From Nitrososphaerota archaeon (GTDB lineage: Archaea; Thermoproteota; Nitrososphaeria; Nitrososphaerales; Nitrosopumilaceae), in the NCBI GenBank assembly GCA_016126025.1, contig JAEFDA010000117.1, forward strand, positions 1 to 8,278: 8,278 bases of DNA, in the 5' to 3' direction. Shown piece after piece: positions 1 to 5,853 of this stretch. The notes below the pieces were generated by a model that searched no databases, had not been told where the DNA came from, and saw only the letters and a list, made by a program, of their open reading frames with translations. Positions within the stretch are counted from its first letter, which is position 1. Every line of letters starts with the position of its first letter. The position numbers and the translations under genes were made by a program.

Positions 1-1
1 C

Positions 2-112
2 GCGCCGCCCATGCTGCCCGCACCCTCAGATACACTGCCCATGCCCCCACACCAGCCGGCGCTGCCCGCTGCGCCGCCCATGCTGCCCGCACCCCGCCCA
101 GATACACTGCCC
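2..112. repeat. Imperfect direct repeat, two copies (2-40 and 71-112)
   Basis: The copies are 39 and 42 bases and differ by a short in-frame insertion near CCGCCCAGA. The offset of 69 bases is a multiple of three, so the peptide APPMLPAPxxDTLP is kept. More copies may lie left of the window. Confidence 0.7.
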
Positions 113-355
113 ACGAGCATACCCGCAAGGCCACCTTATGCTGCCCCGCCGCAACCGTTCCATGGGGTGGGAGGGGCAAGGCAGCCCGCCCTGCTCATGT
201 TGTTGGCCATGCCGACATTTTTCATGCAAGATACATTCGGACTCATACCACCGCCATACGGTTGGGAACACGTCATCGATCATCAGTCACTGCCAACGCA
301 CGGAAGTTTAGTCGTGTGGCAAGATCGCATCCCCCAAACAGATTGGGGGGGTTGA
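2..355 (+). CDS. Possible C-terminal part of a Pro-rich repeat protein (5' end outside window)
   Basis: The frame is open from the left edge to a TGA at 353-355, so this may be the end of a larger gene; an internal ATG lies at 11. The first 40 residues are Pro/Ala-rich and contain a repeated peptide of the form APPMLPAPxxDTLP, encoded by near-identical DNA at 2-40 and 71-112. The second half is less biased and has aromatic patches such as FFMQDTFG and PPPYGW. I recognise no domain, signal peptide or membrane segment. The Pro bias may simply reflect GC-rich repeat DNA, since the opposite strand is also open over part of the region (283 down to 26). I prefer the plus strand because it runs through the window edge and ends about 60 bases before the next plus-strand gene. 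Function unknown. Confidence 0.33.
   Translation, partial: APPMLPAPSDTLPMPPHQPALPAAPPMLPAPRPDTLPTSIPARPPYAAPPQPFHGVGGARQPALLMLLAMPTFFMQDTFGLIPPPYGWEHVIDHQSLPTHGSLVVWQDRIPQTDWGG
331..349 (+). other. Short GC-rich hairpin at the end of the Pro-rich ORF
   Basis: CCCCCAA at 331-337 pairs with TTGGGGG at 343-349 around a 5-nt loop, immediately before the TGA. No T-run follows, so it is not a typical archaeal terminator. It could still be an RNA structure at the transcript end. Confidence 0.3.
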
Positions 356-380
356 GTGTGTACCAAGGGCGGTTCATAAC

Positions 381-387
381 CTTTAAA
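381..387 (+). promoter_or_regulatory. TATA box for the SRPBCC gene
   Basis: CTTTAAA lies in GC-rich surroundings and its centre is about 29 bases upstream of the TTG at 413. This spacing predicts a leaderless or nearly leaderless transcript and supports the TTG start. Confidence 0.5.
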
Positions 388-412
388 TCAAGACCGCCTA
401 GAGTCACCGCCG

Positions 413-1027
413 TTGACTACGGTCAGAAAATCCATCGAGATAAAGACCCCCGTAGAGAACGTCTTTACGTATTTTGCCCGGCCCGAGCATGTCTCCGACC
501 AGATAAAGAGCGAGGGCGTGGGGATGGCCGTCGTCCCGATGGACATCAAGGAGGGCATGGGAGTGGGGACCACCTTCCGCGTGATAGGCAACTTCAACGG
601 AAAGCGTCTGGAGTGGGACTGCGAGACCACCCGCTTTGACCGCAACGAGAGGATATCCGCAAAGCAGATAGACGGTCCCTTCAAGAGGTGGCAGATAACC
701 AACGAGTTCGAGTCTCTGGGCCCCTCGCTTACCCGGGTCACCATGACCGTGGAGTACGAGATGCCCTTCGGTCCGCTGGGCAGCATCATGGACAAGGCAA
801 AGTTCGCAAAGTCCGCAGAGCGCGGCATGGAGACGGCCCTGTACAACGTCCGGGGCCTCTTGGAGGGCAATGGCTCCATTCCGGTATACATAACGCTGGA
901 CGCATACCGCAAGCTGCTCGAAGAGAAGAAGAGGATGAACGACCTGCCCGTATCCACGGTGCTTACGGCCATACTGGAAGAGTACGACAGGACCCGGGCC
1001 ACGGCGGTGGCTCCCGGAAGCCAATAA
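413..1027 (+). CDS. SRPBCC/START-fold (cyclase/dehydrase-like) protein with RHH-like C-terminal tail
   Basis: The 204-aa product starts at TTG, supported by a TATA box about 29 bases upstream. Residues 3-150 follow the SRPBCC pattern: an opening strand VRKSIEIKTPVENVFTYFARPEH, alternating strands (TTFRVIGNFNGKRLEWD, SLTRVTMTVEYEM), a Gly/Pro turn near FGPLGSIM and a long closing helix at about 128-150. Proteins of this fold bind hydrophobic ligands in a central cavity; examples are polyketide cyclases, CoxG and START-like carriers. The ligand cannot be read from sequence. Residues about 155-192 form an extra module: a strand around VYITLDAY, a helix RKLLEEKKRMN and a second helix STVLTAILEEY. 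This resembles a ribbon-helix-helix DNA-binding unit. It could instead be a plain helical extension. The gene appears monocistronic. The fold call is firm; the biochemical role is unknown. Confidence 0.8.
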   Translation: MTTVRKSIEIKTPVENVFTYFARPEHVSDQIKSEGVGMAVVPMDIKEGMGVGTTFRVIGNFNGKRLEWDCETTRFDRNERISAKQIDGPFKRWQITNEFESLGPSLTRVTMTVEYEMPFGPLGSIMDKAKFAKSAERGMETALYNVRGLLEGNGSIPVYITLDAYRKLLEEKKRMNDLPVSTVLTAILEEYDRTRATAVAPGSQ

Positions 1028-1373
1028 CTGCACCCACACAGAACATTCGCAATCCAGGCAACCCCGGCGGGCGGCCTTGGCCGTTGTCCAAATACGAGTC
1101 TGCCAGGACCCGCCGAGAGGAACTTGGATCAGCCGGTCGCGGCCCAGACAACCGGCACGACTGCGCCCGGCCCCAATCCGCCCCAGCAGGAACTGCCCGG
1201 ACGGACAGAGGCGGCCCACACGTGGCCAGCAGCGGGGACCATCGTCCGGGGGCGCAACGCACGCCGAGCGGATGTGAAAGTGGCGTATAGTGCTCGCTGG
1301 GCCATGGGCATTCCGCAGGGCGGGCGTGGCGAGATGGTCCAGTCCCCCAATGCCGTCAGACGGTCTCGTCCGT
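1028..1373. other. Intergenic spacer, no supported gene
   Basis: Several overlapping frames are open here by GC bias, but none has a convincing start, a matching TATA box or recognisable protein features. The GC-rich, possibly structured sequence ends in a terminator-like hairpin, so an untranslated tail of the SRPBCC transcript or an RNA gene cannot be excluded. Confidence 0.4.
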
Positions 1374-1393
1374 AAGCCCCGGCTTCATTTTTT
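1374..1393 (+). terminator. Hairpin plus T-run terminator-like site
   Basis: AAGCC at 1374-1378 pairs with GGCTT at 1381-1385 across a 2-nt loop, followed by CA and six T at 1388-1393. T-runs are the main archaeal termination signal. The site would stop plus-strand transcription before it enters the convergent trxB-like gene. Confidence 0.45.
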
Positions 1394-1447
1394 CGCACGA
1401 TCCGTGCAGCCCAATGTGACGCGCCAGCCCGCCCCTACGCCCGCGGC

Positions 1448-2422
1448 CTAGTAGTGGAATACCGTGCCGCCGATCTGCTTCTTCCAGTCGGCGCGCACCC
1501 CGGGCCTGCCCTTCAGCTTCTCCACGTAGTTGAATGCGGAGAGGCCGGCGGCCGCGCCGTCGCCGCACGCCGCCACGATCTGCTTGTACGGGATGTCGGT
1601 GGCGTCGCCCGCCGCGAATATCGCCGGGTGCGAGGTCTTTCCGCCGTCTGATATCTTGATCTCGCCCTTGGGGTTCAGCTCGACCAGATGCTTGACGAAC
1701 CCCAGATTGATCTTGGAGCCCATCTCTATGAAGAGGCCGTCCACCTGTATGGTGGTCTCCTCCCCCGCCCTGTCGGATATGGTGATCTGCTGCAGCGTCC
1801 CGTTGCCGGAGATGGTCTTTATGCTGGAGTTGGGGACGAGCTCCACGTTCTCCTTGCCCTGCAGGGACTTTATCAGGTCCGGATCTCCCCCCAGCCTGCC
1901 GCCCTTGAATATGACATAGACGCGGCTCGCCATCCTGGACAGGAGTATGCCCGACTCGAGCAGGTAGGCGCCGACGCCGACCGACGCGGTCGTCTTGCCC
2001 TGGTAGAACGGGGCGTCGCATTTGGTGCAGTAGTGCACCCCCCTGTTCTGGTATGCGGACTCGTTGTCCAGTCCCAGGCTGTTGGGGACCTTGCCGGCCG
2101 CCACCACCAGCGCCTTGGCCGAGTACTCGGATCTGGCGGTCTTGACCAGCAGCTCCCCGTCCGTCTCCTCGACGCGTTCCACCGTATCATATATGAGATC
2201 GCCGCCGAACGAGAGGTACTGGTTCTCCAGGGTCCTTGCCAGCAGGGGCCCGCTGGACATTATGGTCCCGGGGTAGTTCTCCAGCTTGGGTATCAGGTTC
2301 ATCTGGCCGCCCAGGTCCTTGGATATCACCATGCACGAGACCCTCTGCCTGGCCACGTACATGCCCGCCGAGAGCCCCGCCGGCCCCGCCCCCACTATCA
2401 CTACTTCATACTTTTGCGCCAT
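1448..2422 (-). CDS. trxB: Thioredoxin-reductase-like FAD flavoprotein
   Basis: The 324-aa product has the length and domain order of low-molecular-weight thioredoxin reductases. An N-terminal FAD fold carries GAGPAG at residues 11-16. The redox disulfide is CTKC at 132-135, in the context HYCTKCDAPFYQGK. A C-terminal FAD motif begins at GDATDIPYKQI (272). These enzymes move electrons from a reduced cofactor through FAD and the CxxC to thioredoxin in the cytoplasm. The NADPH half is unusual. The usual GGGNSAxE loop is replaced by GVGAYLLES at 149-157. The HRRxxxR motif is replaced by FKGGRLG at 172-178, so NADPH may not be the donor. Archaeal relatives that use other donors are known, for example the Thermoplasma type. 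The gene starts 6 bases after the stop of the RAM-domain gene and is probably co-transcribed with it. Confidence 0.9.
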   Translation of the reverse strand: MAQKYEVVIVGAGPAGLSAGMYVARQRVSCMVISKDLGGQMNLIPKLENYPGTIMSSGPLLARTLENQYLSFGGDLIYDTVERVEETDGELLVKTARSEYSAKALVVAAGKVPNSLGLDNESAYQNRGVHYCTKCDAPFYQGKTTASVGVGAYLLESGILLSRMASRVYVIFKGGRLGGDPDLIKSLQGKENVELVPNSSIKTISGNGTLQQITISDRAGEETTIQVDGLFIEMGSKINLGFVKHLVELNPKGEIKISDGGKTSHPAIFAAGDATDIPYKQIVAACGDGAAAGLSAFNYVEKLKGRPGVRADWKKQIGGTVFHY

Positions 2423-2428
2423 ACAGTA

Positions 2429-2659
2429 TCAGTCTACCGCGATCAGGGAGGTCAGGTTTGTGATGCCGTCCATTCCGTGGAGGTCGTTGTCTATGGCGTC
2501 CTTGATCTTCTGCATGTCGTCGGACTCGAGTATAACCAAGACGTCGCATATGCCGTATACCGTCTTGACCGCCTTGACGACCGGAATCTGCATGGCCTTC
2601 TCTACTATGTCCCGCTGGCTCTTGTACGACACATTGAGAAGGACATACGCCTCGTTCAT
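2429..2659 (-). CDS. Stand-alone RAM / Lrp-AsnC effector-binding domain protein
   Basis: This 76-aa protein consists only of the effector-binding (RAM) domain of the Lrp/AsnC family. The pattern is clear: a first strand AYVLLNV, a helix around QRDIVEKAMQIP, VVKAVKTVYGICDVLVILES with the conserved Gly of the ligand turn (V-Y-G), a helix DDMQKIKDAI, and a final strand TNLTSLIAVD. No helix-turn-helix precedes it. RAM domains form dimers and octamers and bind amino acids or related small molecules; stand-alone forms may modulate full-length Lrp proteins or sense metabolites. The open frame extends further upstream, but the ATG at 2659 fits the family's N-terminus and lies about 27 bases from a TATA box. 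It leads an operon with the reductase 6 bases downstream. Confidence 0.88.
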   Translation of the reverse strand: MNEAYVLLNVSYKSQRDIVEKAMQIPVVKAVKTVYGICDVLVILESDDMQKIKDAIDNDLHGMDGITNLTSLIAVD

Positions 2660-2680
2660 TGGGTGCGGTGGGCTCGGAGC

Positions 2681-2690
2681 GGTTAAAAAC
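2681..2690 (-). promoter_or_regulatory. TATA box of the RAM-trxB operon
   Basis: The minus strand reads GTTTTTAACC, centred about 27 bases upstream of the ATG at 2659. It is the only AT-rich patch in the area and predicts a leaderless operon transcript. Confidence 0.6.
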
Positions 2691-2718
2691 ATTCCCGATG
2701 CGTGGCTGGAAATTTGGC

Positions 2719-2840
2719 GGGGGATGGCACCCCCCCGGAATATCCTGGAGTTGGGAAGCGGCATCTCACCTCGATGATATCCGCCCCGGGCCGGCGGGAT
2801 CAGGCCATACACCAAAGGCCGGGTTGGAGGTTTTGGGATA
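2719..2840. repeat. Dispersed palindromic repeat, copy A
   Basis: This stretch matches 4221-4372 in order and orientation with substitutions and small gaps. Shared blocks include GGGAAGCGGCAT, GATGATATCC, GCGGGATCAGGCC, CCAAAGGCCGGG and GTTTTGGGAT. Its left end holds a decayed palindrome at 2729-2754 that is nearly perfect in copy B. It lies between the RAM operon promoter and the metallopeptidase gene, and I see no coding function. It may be a REP- or MITE-like family. Confidence 0.75.
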
Positions 2841-3075
2841 GCCGGGACCCACACACCCCCCACGACCTCCCGGCCGCTCCGGGTACGGCAAGGGAGTAGT
2901 GCGGTCCACGCTGACCGGAACCGGGCAGAGCCCGCTGAAAAACTGCATCAGCCGGGATTCCAAGAGCCCCGCCTGTGTGCGGCGTATGGCAGGTACCGTG
3001 CTTCTAGCGGACCCGGCGGAGGTGCGGCCTGCCCGGGCGCGGCCGCATTGCTGCCGGCTTCGGGCTCCGCAGACC
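2841..3075. other. Intergenic region, no supported gene
   Basis: GC-rich sequence between dispersed repeat A and the metallopeptidase stop codon. Open frames on both strands look like compositional shadows. I see no TATA box, tRNA or clear repeat in it. Confidence 0.4.
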
Positions 3076-3942
3076 CTACGCGCCGGCCGGGCCGCCGCCC
3101 GTTTTCGAGAGCACGGGGCGCGCGGCCGCCACCACCACCCCGGCGCGCAGACATATCTCGTCCATGTATTCGGCGGCGGGCCCGTCCATGTGGCGCTTGA
3201 TGTATTCGGCGGCGGCCTGCTTCTCCCGGTCCGGCAGGCCGTGCAGCATGTCCGCCGCCACAGCGCCGGCGCACTCCGCAACGACCTCTGCGCGCCTCAT
3301 GATATTGTTGGTGCGTTTCAGCTTGCCGTTCTCCGCATATACCACATGGTGCACGAGCTCGTGGTAGATGGAGGTGAGCGAGGCGGTGGGCCCGAACACC
3401 ACGACCGGCCATTCCCCCGAAAGTTCGTACAGCGAGTTGAAGTTTCTTCCCCGTTTCGCCAGCAGTATCGCGTCAACGCCCACCGCGGCGGCCAGACGCC
3501 TTACCGTATCTGGGGCAAGGCCGTGCGGCGCGCAGTACGGCATGAAGCTGTCCTTCTTTGATTCTGCCGCACTCAGCAGGCGCCTGACGGCGCGCCTGTC
3601 TATCGCCGCCGGCCGCGGCAACGGGGCATCTATGCGTTTGGGCTTTACGTCTTTCTGTCTCGGTACCGACGTGGATTCGTACATGTTCCGTATCAGGCAG
3701 GTCGTATCGTCGCGTGAATAGATTCCGGCCAGCTGGGCGGCGGCGGACATGTCGCCGCGTTTCCACTTTCTGGCCAGCGAAGCGGTGGACAATATCGCCT
3801 TCTTCAGGCTGCCTTCAGGCATAGCCGGAACGACATCGGCCCCCGACAATGCCGTCTGTACAAGTTTTGGCGCCCTGAGATACTGCGCCCAGTCGCCGGA
3901 CTCAAGATGCAGTTCGTATCTGAGTATCGCGTCGGCGTTCAT
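3076..3942 (-). CDS. Zincin metallopeptidase, ArdC/MPTase-like
   Basis: The 288-aa product has a zinc-peptidase signature, HELVH at residues 194-198 in TSIYHELVHHV. It is followed by AEVVAECAGAVAADML at 218-233, where Glu219 or Glu223 is a likely third zinc ligand. A further helical segment, AEYIKRHM through EYMDEICLRAGVVVAAARPVL (246-278), matches what I recall of the end of the MPTase/DUF1738 domain found behind ArdC anti-restriction modules. ImmA/IrrE-type zincins are the main alternative. The first 130 residues are unrecognised and Lys/Arg-rich near 95-120. There is no signal peptide, so it should act in the cytoplasm. The start ATG overlaps the stop of the upstream 67-aa ORF (ATGA), implying coupled translation. 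ArdC-type proteins are associated with mobile DNA, and the flanking dispersed repeats fit an accessory pair. Substrate unknown. Confidence 0.7.
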   Translation of the reverse strand: MNADAILRYELHLESGDWAQYLRAPKLVQTALSGADVVPAMPEGSLKKAILSTASLARKWKRGDMSAAAQLAGIYSRDDTTCLIRNMYESTSVPRQKDVKPKRIDAPLPRPAAIDRRAVRRLLSAAESKKDSFMPYCAPHGLAPDTVRRLAAAVGVDAILLAKRGRNFNSLYELSGEWPVVVFGPTASLTSIYHELVHHVVYAENGKLKRTNNIMRRAEVVAECAGAVAADMLHGLPDREKQAAAEYIKRHMDGPAAEYMDEICLRAGVVVAAARPVLSKTGGGPAGA

Positions 3943-4142
3943 GCAAGCATCCCGCCGCGCCGCCAGACTCCTATGTCCGTCATGCCGACATTGTGTCGCC
4001 GAATAAAAGACCGCAAGTGCGGCCGGGTAACCGCGGCGGCCGGGCTGGCCGCTGGAGTCTGCGGCGTGCCCCCGTATGGCGGTATGGTGCCCGAGTATGG
4101 AACCGCGGCGGCCGGGCTGGCCGCTGGAGTCGCCGCCTTCAT
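3939..4142 (-). CDS. Small Ala/Pro-rich repeat protein coupled to the metallopeptidase
   Basis: The 67-aa product has two parts. The N-terminal half is low-complexity and contains the peptide PAASPAAAV twice, encoded by identical 30-bp DNA repeats. The C-terminal half is basic, with LRSFIRRHNVGMTDIG and WRRGGMLA, and may bind nucleic acid or the peptidase. The TGA overlaps the ATG of the metallopeptidase by four bases, and an AT-rich box about 25 bases upstream of the ATG gives a plausible leaderless promoter. These two facts are the reason to treat it as a gene. I recognise no family. Pairing with a zincin recalls ImmA/repressor pairs, but no helix-turn-helix is visible, so that role is only a guess. 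Confidence 0.5.
   Translation of the reverse strand: MKAATPAASPAAAVPYSGTIPPYGGTPQTPAASPAAAVTRPHLRSFIRRHNVGMTDIGVWRRGGMLA
4029..4130. repeat. Exact 30-bp direct repeat (4029-4058 and 4101-4130)
   Basis: The two copies are identical and spaced 72 bases start to start, so the frame is kept. They encode the PAASPAAAV peptide copies of the 67-aa protein. The exact match suggests recent duplication or conversion. Confidence 0.85.
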
Positions 4143-4161
4143 GGAGTTGATTAATAACTTT

Positions 4162-4172
4162 CCTTTATTTAT
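4162..4172 (-). promoter_or_regulatory. TATA-like box upstream of the 67-aa ORF
   Basis: The minus strand reads ATAAATAAAGG within a 30-base AT-rich island (4148-4182), the strongest AT island in this half of the window. It is centred about 25 bases upstream of the ATG at 4142. It would drive the 67-aa/metallopeptidase pair. Confidence 0.5.
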
Positions 4173-4220
4173 TATTAACTACTGATTTGCCCAGGTGACC
4201 GACGGCGACTGGAAGGCTGA

Positions 4221-4372
4221 TGGGGGATAGCACCCCCCGGGATATCCCGGGGGTGGTCGGGAAGCGGCATCCCACCCGGATGATATCCACGCCTGGGCCG
4301 GCCGGCGGGATCAGGCCGGACGCCAAAGGCCGGGCTCGGGGCGAGTCGCCGCGTTGGAGTGTTTTGGGATGC
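4221..4372. repeat. Dispersed palindromic repeat, copy B
   Basis: This is the better preserved partner of 2719-2840. It begins with a palindrome at 4231-4255 centred on GGGATATCCC, symmetric apart from one extra C. The shared blocks GGGAAGCGGCAT, GATGATATCC and GCGGGATCAGGCC follow, and it ends at GTTTTGGGAT. Relative to copy A it carries extra bases near 4335-4355. Both copies are in the same orientation and flank the metallopeptidase pair. Confidence 0.75.
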
Positions 4373-4620
4373 GCTGGCCGGCCACATCCTCCACTGGTTT
4401 CCCGGTCGCCGCTGCGAGACTGCCGGAACGGGTCGCGGCAAGAGCGGGCGCCCGATCACGTGGTGACCATCACCCCGGCAAGGTACGCCAAGACCATTTG
4501 TGGAGGATCCGCGGGGGACGGCTGGCCGGAGACTTCGGCTGGTCACGGCAGGTTGTGGATGGCCCCGGGCCACTCCCATACACGGTGGAATGCCCGGCCG
4601 CGCAATCTCTCGAATTCCCA
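4373..4620. other. Intergenic region upstream of the tRNA gene, no supported gene
   Basis: GC-rich sequence between repeat B and the tRNA promoter. A plus-strand frame runs through it, but without a promoter or recognisable features. I see no conserved site. Confidence 0.4.
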
Positions 4621-4622
4621 AG

Positions 4623-4631
4623 GTTAATAAC
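4623..4631 (+). promoter_or_regulatory. TATA box of tRNA-Lys
   Basis: GTTAATAAC is centred about 26 bases upstream of the first tRNA base (4653), the usual archaeal spacing. Confidence 0.7.
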
Positions 4632-4652
4632 AACTGTACACAAGGTGCCAGC

Positions 4653-4726
4653 GGGTCTATGGCTCAGCCAGGTAGAGCACCGGACTCTTAATCCGGCTGT
4701 CGGGGGTTCGAATCCCCCTAGACCCG
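4653..4726 (+). tRNA. tRNA-Lys (anticodon CTT)
   Basis: A full cloverleaf can be folded. The acceptor stem GGGTCTA (4653-4659) pairs with TAGACCC (4719-4725), followed by discriminator G at 4726. T8 and G9 are present. The D stem is GCTC/GAGC. The anticodon stem CCGGA/TCCGG (4680-4684, 4692-4696) has loop CTCTTAA with anticodon CTT at 4687-4689. The T arm is GGGGG-TTCGAAT-CCCCC (4702-4718). CC follows the discriminator but the full CCA is not encoded. No intron is seen. Its 3' end is copied twice further right, making it the target site of an integrated island. Confidence 0.96.
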
Positions 4727-4897
4727 CCTACCTAGTGGTGCGAGCCAAGACGCGCTGGCGAGGTTGTCTCATCTGTAACGGTTTCACTATCATGTGGGAC
4801 ATATTTGGCAACGGCGCTCACCGGCCAAACCATCAGTAGCCTTCCTGCTCCAGAATGGCGCGAACTCTGATGCTTCAATCCAGCGCGCAGCACGGCA
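4712..4897. repeat. Long direct repeat, left copy (tRNA 3' end plus downstream DNA; attL-like)
   Basis: It starts inside the T arm of tRNA-Lys (ATCCCCCTAGACCC) and matches 7463-7655 almost base for base up to about 4861. Beyond that it matches with small indels to CAGCACGGCA. It therefore includes the tRNA 3' end, about 105 bp of non-coding DNA and the last codons of mazF. Confidence 0.88.
4833..4897 (-). pseudogene. 3' remnant of a mazF gene
   Basis: This matches the last roughly 75 bases of the intact mazF at 7581-7655. The stop and the codons for LEQEGY region are recognisable, but a 4-base deletion near 4866 shifts the frame and a further 6-base gap follows. Homology stops at 4897, so the body of the toxin gene is absent. 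It cannot make toxin. It records that a mazF gene once lay directly after the intact tRNA here too. Confidence 0.72.
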
Positions 4898-5081
4898 CAC
4901 AAGATGAATGGTTGCCGGAAGAGGATACGGGTGAGGGGGCGCTACTGCAAGACCACAGCCAGATCCCGACGGGCCGCTGGCTGCCCGGTGGAGATACGGG
5001 GGATGCGGTGGAATCCGGCGGCAGATGGCAACCTAGGATACGCAGAGCGCCAGAGAATGGAGGCATCGGCAAGGAGCTGGG

Positions 5082-5449
5082 AGAGACGGCGCCTACGATG
5101 TTCGGTACAAATTCTCGCTTCTGGAATCCTAGGCATTGCCCCGCTGATCATGGTGTGCACAAACTCGAATACTCGCGCCGTGGACATGAACCAGGTCCGA
5201 TCCGAGGCCATACTGGAACGGCCGGGGGGAAGGGGTGTGGGAAGGGAGCTGTGCCGCATGGCGAAGTCCGAGCATCGGGCCAACCAAAAGGGGTGGAGAG
5301 AGGATAATGTTCGGGCTGCGGTGGCTGGTGGAGATCGTGATACCGGCGTTCAAGCGCGCCTTTGGGGAGTCGGCGGGGGCGTTGCTGTCGCACACCGCCT
5401 ATATTGAGATCGACACCAAGATGGAACGTTCCCCTACAACCGCGCCTAA
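5082..5449 (+). pseudogene. IS4/IS5-type DDE transposase, C-terminal part, frameshifted
   Basis: Pieces in different frames join into a recognisable transposase C-terminus. Frame 3 at 5082-5129 encodes RDGAYDVRYKFSLLES, with the second catalytic Asp in the DGAYD motif. Frame 2 from about 5130 encodes GIAPLIMVCTNSNTRA, resembling the GI-P-I-V-KNS-RA block. Frame 3 from about 5310 encodes FGLRWLVEIVIPAFKRAFGE, the signature RW-VE-FS-KR-FGE with the catalytic Glu. A last shift gives PYNRA and a TAA at 5447-5449, like the usual terminal YN. Three frame changes and the missing N-terminus mean it is dead. I find no terminal inverted repeats. It lies inside the tRNA-bounded segment. Confidence 0.75.
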
Positions 5450-5853
5450 GATGTCAGGGATAGGGCCGCCTGGGCGGTGTGCGCGGGGGTATGACACTGT
5501 ACGGCTCCAGCCACGCCGGGTGGCACTGCGCGCTCCATACCGTCAAAGACCAGGATCATGCCACCAAACAACACGGACGGATGCCCCGCTCACCCGCTTT
5601 GGGCCCCGGACACGCGCAAACCGCCTCATGGCTTGCCGTGCGGGCCGGGTCTGTCTGGCCGCGGCAACGGACCCATAATGGACGCCATCGGATTATGAAA
5701 CTGGCTACACGGGGACCTATATACTTGAGTACTAACCCCCACCTCCTCATTCAGAGGCTGTTTAGTGTGTGATGGGATCTGGTGTTAAGTTTGGGTGATG
5801 GAGTGATGACCACCGATCTGCTCCAAGGCGGTGTGGGCGGTTCATGCCCGCTC
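5450..5853. other. Non-coding stretch between transposase remnant and AbrB gene
   Basis: No supported gene. Holds a TATA-like CCTATATACTT at 5716-5726 with no convincing ORF behind it on the plus strand, and a TGTGTGATGG repeat at 5766-5786. Open frames here overlap one another and look compositional. Confidence 0.4.
5766..5786. repeat. TGTGTGATGG direct repeat, left copy
   Basis: The 21 bases match 6217-6237 with two mismatches: TGTGTGATGG, three or so variable bases, then TGGTGTT. A degenerate TGGGTGATGG follows at 5791. It lies just beyond the 3' end of the AbrB gene. Confidence 0.6.

Noticed and set aside
1028..1373. Possible RNase P or SRP RNA in the GC-rich spacer ahead of the terminator-like hairpin
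   Set aside because: A few short look-alikes (GAGAGGAAC, GACAGAG, GTGAAAG) occur, but the full conserved blocks and their order are not there. Not called.
1688..2686. 332-aa plus-strand frame opposite trxB
   Set aside because: It is the antisense shadow of trxB and the RAM gene and carries no recognisable domain.
2429..2863. 144-aa version of the RAM protein
   Set aside because: The extra 68 residues read through the TATA box and part of dispersed repeat A; the domain starts at the ATG at 2659.
4651..4728. tRNA with acceptor stem GCGGGTC/GACCCGC
   Set aside because: The two outer GC pairs extend the stem, but that register shifts T8 and leaves an odd discriminator. The 4653-4726 fold places T8, the D arm and discriminator G correctly.
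4855..5407. Long plus-strand frames treated as intact genes
   Set aside because: They start in the repeat and switch through transposase pieces; each single frame is only partly meaningful. Treated as one pseudogene.
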